NCBI GenBank assembly: GCA_023423675.1
Contig: JAFAFD010000163.1
Span: 1 to 7,039 of the forward strand
DNA from: Pseudomonadota bacterium
Lineage (GTDB): Bacteria > Pseudomonadota > Gammaproteobacteria > Xanthomonadales > Xanthomonadaceae
DNA length: 7,039 nt
Direction: 5' to 3'
Shown: positions 4,662-7,039 of the stretch, one piece after another
Layout of the letters: the number at the start of each line of letters is the position of its first letter
How positions within the stretch are numbered: the stretch's first letter is position 1
Program-made: the position numbers and the translations under genes
The notes under the pieces: model-generated
What the model was told of the DNA's origin: nothing
The model's database searches: none
Seen by the model: the letters and a program-made list of their open reading frames with translations, nothing else

Positions 4662-5639
4662 ATGAACGACACCCCGCCACCTGCCCCCTCCCGCCGTCCT
4701 GCACGCTGGCTGCTGCCGCTTGCGGTGGTGGTAGTGCTGGGCGCCGCGGGCTACGCCGGCTGGCATTACTGGCAGCAACAGCAGCGCGACCGGGCGGCAC
4801 AGGCACAGAGCACGGACGTGCAGCTGAAGGGGCTGGAGGCCACCGTCGAGGCCCTGCGCCGCGACCAGCGCGCGACCAGCCAGCGCCTGCAGGATGCGGC
4901 CGCCACCAACCGCGTGCTGCGCGATGAAATGCTGGGCCTGTCCCAGCGCAGCGCGCTGCTGGAGGAGAACCTGACCCGGCTGACTGAAAGTGCCAACCAG
5001 GGCCGCCAGGCCGTGCAGCGCGACGAGGCCGAGCTGCTGCTGACCCAGGCCGCGCAACGGCTGGCCTTTGCCGACGATGTGGAAGGCGCGCGCCGCCTGT
5101 ATGCGCAGGCCGCCACCGCATTGGCCGACCTGCCGGACAACGAAGGCCTGAACCTGCGCCAGGCGCTGGTGCAGGAACGCGACGCGCTGGATGCACTGGG
5201 CACGGGCCCGCGCGTGCAGGCGCTGCACCGACTGAATGCTGTGGCCCAGGCGCTGCAAGGACTGCCCTCCGAGCTGCCGCCCTCGCCGGCCGAAGCGGCT
5301 GCCAAGCCGTGGTGGCAATCGGCGCTGGCGCCCTTCGTGGATATCACCCCGACCCGCTTGAACGGCCCGCTGACCCAGGCCGAGCGCGCCGCCGCCGATG
5401 ACGCGCTGCAGCTGGAACTGACCCTGGCCCGCGCGGCCATCGAGCGTGGCGACCGCAGCGGCCGTGATGCCGCGCTGAACCGCGTGGCCCACTGGGCGCA
5501 GCGGCGCTGGCCGGATTCACCGGGCCTGCGCGCGCAACATGCTGAACTTCAGGCCTTGCGCAAGGCCCCCCTGCAGGCCGAGAGCAGCGTGCTTGGCAGC
5601 ACCCTGCAACAACTGCGCTCCCAGACCGACCGGAGGTAA
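4662..5639 (+). CDS. hemX: HemX, membrane-anchored coiled-coil protein of the hem cluster
   Basis: The 325-residue protein has a Pro-rich cytoplasmic N-terminus (1-15), one transmembrane helix (about 16-37), a helical, probably coiled-coil region rich in Gln, Arg, Glu and Leu (about 40-118), and a helical periplasmic domain. The stretch RDEAELLLTQAAQRLAFADD (120-139) followed by ARRLYAQAATALADL (143-157) matches the conserved HemX region where an 'A-x-x-L-x-x-QA' helix precedes a TPR-like pair. Databases often name such proteins uroporphyrinogen-III C-methyltransferase, but nothing here resembles the SAM-binding motifs or length of a CysG/CobA methyltransferase, so that name should not be used. 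The real role of HemX is not established; its constant position between hemD and hemY suggests support of tetrapyrrole synthesis at the membrane. AAGGA six bases before the ATG supports the start. The DUF-like C-terminus (about 205-325) is helical and charged. Confidence 0.92.
   Translation: MNDTPPPAPSRRPARWLLPLAVVVVLGAAGYAGWHYWQQQQRDRAAQAQSTDVQLKGLEATVEALRRDQRATSQRLQDAAATNRVLRDEMLGLSQRSALLEENLTRLTESANQGRQAVQRDEAELLLTQAAQRLAFADDVEGARRLYAQAATALADLPDNEGLNLRQALVQERDALDALGTGPRVQALHRLNAVAQALQGLPSELPPSPAEAAAKPWWQSALAPFVDITPTRLNGPLTQAERAAADDALQLELTLARAAIERGDRSGRDAALNRVAHWAQRRWPDSPGLRAQHAELQALRKAPLQAESSVLGSTLQQLRSQTDRR
5632..5636 (+). promoter_or_regulatory. hemY ribosome-binding site at the hemX stop
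   Basis: GGAGG lies within the last two hemX codons, directly before the hemX TAA (5637-5639) and nine bases before the hemY ATG. Ribosomes finishing hemX would uncover or re-use this site, which suggests translational coupling. Confidence 0.75.
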
Positions 5640-5645
5640 CGCCCG

Positions 5646-6941
5646 ATGAAACCCCTGCAATCCCTGGTCGTACTGCTGCTGGCCGTGGCCATCGGCGTGG
5701 TGGCTGCGCAATGGCTCGGCACCGATGATCTGAACCGCTACGGCGAAGTGACCCTGCGCTACGGCGGCTACGACTACCACAGCAACCTGCCCAAGGTGGC
5801 CCTGCTGTCGGTGATCGGCGTGCTGGTGCTGTGGCTGCTGTGGAGCCTGGTGGCGGCACCGTTCCGCGCCTGGGGCCGCTACCGCCGCAAGCAGGGCCGC
5901 ATGCGCCTGATCGATGGCCTGCAGGCCTACGAACACGGCCACTGGCAGCGTGCGGAAAAGCTGCTGGATGGCGCAGCGGCCGACCCGGAAGTGAGCGCGG
6001 TGGCGCTGGCCAATGCGGTGCGCAGCGCGCAGTCGCGTGCCGATGCTGCGTCGGGCGAGGCACTGCTGCAGCGCCTGGGTGAAAGTGATGCCACGCTGCA
6101 TGCGCTGCTGCGCGCCGAGCAGCTGCTGGCGCGCGACCTGCCGGTGGATGCGATCAATGCGCTGGACGTGGCGGCGATCCAGCCGCTGCCGCCGCGTGGC
6201 CTGTGGCTGCGTACCGAAGCGCTGGCGCAGGCCGGGCGCGCGCACGAGGCGTACGGCCAGCTGGGCGCGCTGCGGCAGAGCAAGGTGCTGCCGACCGACG
6301 CCAGCAGCGAACTGGAAGCCCGCCTCGCTGCGCAGGCCCTGCTGGAAGCCGGCGATGTGAACGCGCTGGCCGCACAGTGGGAAGCCACGCCGAAGGCGCT
6401 GCGACCGACCCCGGACGTGGTGGCCGCCTACGCCACCCGCGCCGTGGCCCTGGACTGGGACGAGCCGGCGCTGCTGGCCCTGGAGCAGGCGCTGGACCAT
6501 CGCTGGGACGATGAGCTGGTGGCGCTGTATGGCCGCCTGCCTGCCGAACGCCTGGCCACCCGCCAGGCCAACCTGGCGCGCTGGCGCAACGTGCATGAGG
6601 ATTCGGCTGCGCTGCGCCTGGCGCAGGGCCGCATCGCCCTCGCCCAGCAGCAGTGGGATGCCGCCGATGCGTTCCTGCACGAGGCCATCGCGGCCGGTGC
6701 CGGTGCGCCGGCATGGGAGGCGCTGGGTGAAGCGTTTGCCCAACGTGGCGAACACGCACTGGCCGCACAGTGCCTAGCCAATGCGCTGCGCCTGCAGCGT
6801 GGCGAGGACAGCGTGGCGCTGGTGCATGCGGCCGATGCCGTGCCGCGCAGCACGGTGGAAGACCTGCCTACTGCCGCGCAGCCGCCGGTGTATGACGCCA
6901 ATGAGGTGCGCGACGAGTTCGGCAACCCGCGGGTGCCGTGA
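5646..6941 (+). CDS. hemY: HemY, TPR-containing inner-membrane protein of the hem cluster
   Basis: The 431-residue protein begins with a HemY_N-type region: transmembrane helix 1 (about 5-22), a short periplasmic loop with YGEVTLRYGGYDY (32-44), and helix 2 (about 50-71) followed by basic residues (R74, R78, R80, R81, K82), placing the long C-terminal part in the cytoplasm. That part is all-helical with TPR-like repeats: RLIDGLQAYEHGHWQRAEKL (88-107), LRTEALAQAGRAHEAYGQL (188-206), RLAAQALLEAGDVNALAAQW (226-245), ALRLAQGRIALAQQQWDAAD (322-341) and WEALGEAFAQRGEHALAAQC (357-376). It is the proteobacterial HemY, unrelated to the Bacillus HemY coproporphyrinogen oxidase despite the shared name. 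TPRs suggest a scaffold, perhaps for heme enzymes; function is inferred. It follows hemX by six bases. A short tail after the TPRs (about 396-431) ends in EFGNPRVP and looks unstructured. Its length is somewhat above that of E. coli HemY (about 400). Confidence 0.93.
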   Translation: MKPLQSLVVLLLAVAIGVVAAQWLGTDDLNRYGEVTLRYGGYDYHSNLPKVALLSVIGVLVLWLLWSLVAAPFRAWGRYRRKQGRMRLIDGLQAYEHGHWQRAEKLLDGAAADPEVSAVALANAVRSAQSRADAASGEALLQRLGESDATLHALLRAEQLLARDLPVDAINALDVAAIQPLPPRGLWLRTEALAQAGRAHEAYGQLGALRQSKVLPTDASSELEARLAAQALLEAGDVNALAAQWEATPKALRPTPDVVAAYATRAVALDWDEPALLALEQALDHRWDDELVALYGRLPAERLATRQANLARWRNVHEDSAALRLAQGRIALAQQQWDAADAFLHEAIAAGAGAPAWEALGEAFAQRGEHALAAQCLANALRLQRGEDSVALVHAADAVPRSTVEDLPTAAQPPVYDANEVRDEFGNPRVP

Positions 6942-6954
6942 GCATGGCTGAGGT

Positions 6955-6975
6955 GTGCCGATCAACGGTCGGCAC
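6955..6975. repeat. Stem-loop after hemY, possibly REP-like
   Basis: GTGCCGA / TCGGCAC (6955-6961 and 6969-6975) forms a perfect 7-bp stem with a 7-base loop, 13 bases after the hemY stop. No T-tract follows on the plus strand. Read on the minus strand it is preceded by GTGG (6980-6977 region), resembling the GTAG-plus-palindrome plan of the SMAG repeats but without an exact GTAG. It may end or protect the hemDXY transcript. The rest of 6942-7039 shows no gene; a weak nested inverted repeat (GCCGC 6990-6994 with GCGGC 7021-7025, and CAGT 7000-7003 with ACTG 7014-7017) is all I see. Confidence 0.5.
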
Positions 6976-7039
6976 CCACCAAAAGAAACGCCGCCCGATC
7001 AGTCTGTGTAAAAACTGAAAGCGGCTCCCCGGCGTAGTC

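Noticed and set aside
4601..4672. Small leader peptide upstream of hemX starting at the ATG at 4601
   Set aside because: There is no ribosome-binding site, the frame runs on far into hemX out of phase, and the peptide is a Pro/Thr/Ala run typical of GC-rich noise.
3775..5196. A 473-codon open frame on the minus strand
   Set aside because: It is antisense to hemD and hemX, with Arg/Pro/Ala-rich low-complexity translation and no ribosome-binding site.
4260..5492. A 410-codon open frame on the minus strand
   Set aside because: It is antisense to hemD and hemX with the same low-complexity character and no recognisable motif.
5517..6755. A 412-codon open frame on the minus strand
   Set aside because: It is antisense to hemX's end and hemY; the translation is Gln/His/Arg-rich and domain-free, typical of a GC-rich shadow frame.
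6990..7025. A riboswitch-like nested stem or start of a structured RNA at the right edge
   Set aside because: The pairings are only 5 and 4 bp with unmatched interior loops and the sequence ends soon after; no tRNA or known RNA pattern is visible.

Overview
The window looks like a stretch of core chromosome from a high-GC gammaproteobacterium of the Xanthomonadaceae/Lysobacteraceae, most likely Stenotrophomonas. Three things point there: GC-rich codon use throughout; the sequences of SecB, HemD, HemX and HemY together with their order; and, at 569-591, a short palindrome that begins with GTAG on the minus strand, which is the hallmark of the SMAG (Stenotrophomonas maltophilia GTAG) family of REP-like repeats. 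I see no insertion sequence, phage gene, CRISPR array, rRNA or tRNA.

The left half (1-3734) is read on the minus strand. In order of transcription it holds a YiiD_C/hotdog-fold protein (3267-3734), a small exported protein of unknown function (2803-3234), a membrane-anchored rhodanese resembling YibN (2308-2745), the export chaperone secB (1690-2208) and glycerol-3-phosphate dehydrogenase gpsA (644-1669). Gaps are 32, 57, 99 and 20 bases, so much of this may be one transcription unit. It ends at a strong hairpin plus T-tract just after gpsA. Beyond the terminator and the SMAG repeat lies the 5' part of a lipoprotein gene (1-511, running off the window) whose C-terminal part looks like the Ivy family of lysozyme inhibitors.

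The right half (3769-6941) is read on the plus strand: hemD (uroporphyrinogen-III synthase), hemX and hemY. hemX and hemY are separated by 6 bases, and the hemY ribosome-binding site abuts the hemX stop codon. This is the familiar hem cluster, but the gene upstream of hemD is not hemC; it is the divergent YiiD_C gene, with only 34 bases between the two start codons. The last 98 bases hold a hairpin and no recognisable gene.

Functionally the window joins tetrapyrrole synthesis (hemD and its membrane partners) with envelope work: lipid precursor supply (gpsA, perhaps also the YiiD_C protein through malonyl-ACP), protein export (secB, perhaps yibN) and a probable lysozyme-inhibitor lipoprotein. 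Most of it is ordinary housekeeping DNA. The points most worth a second look are the lipid-anchored Ivy-like protein, the possible malonyl-ACP decarboxylase identity of the YiiD_C protein, and the placement of the SMAG palindrome.
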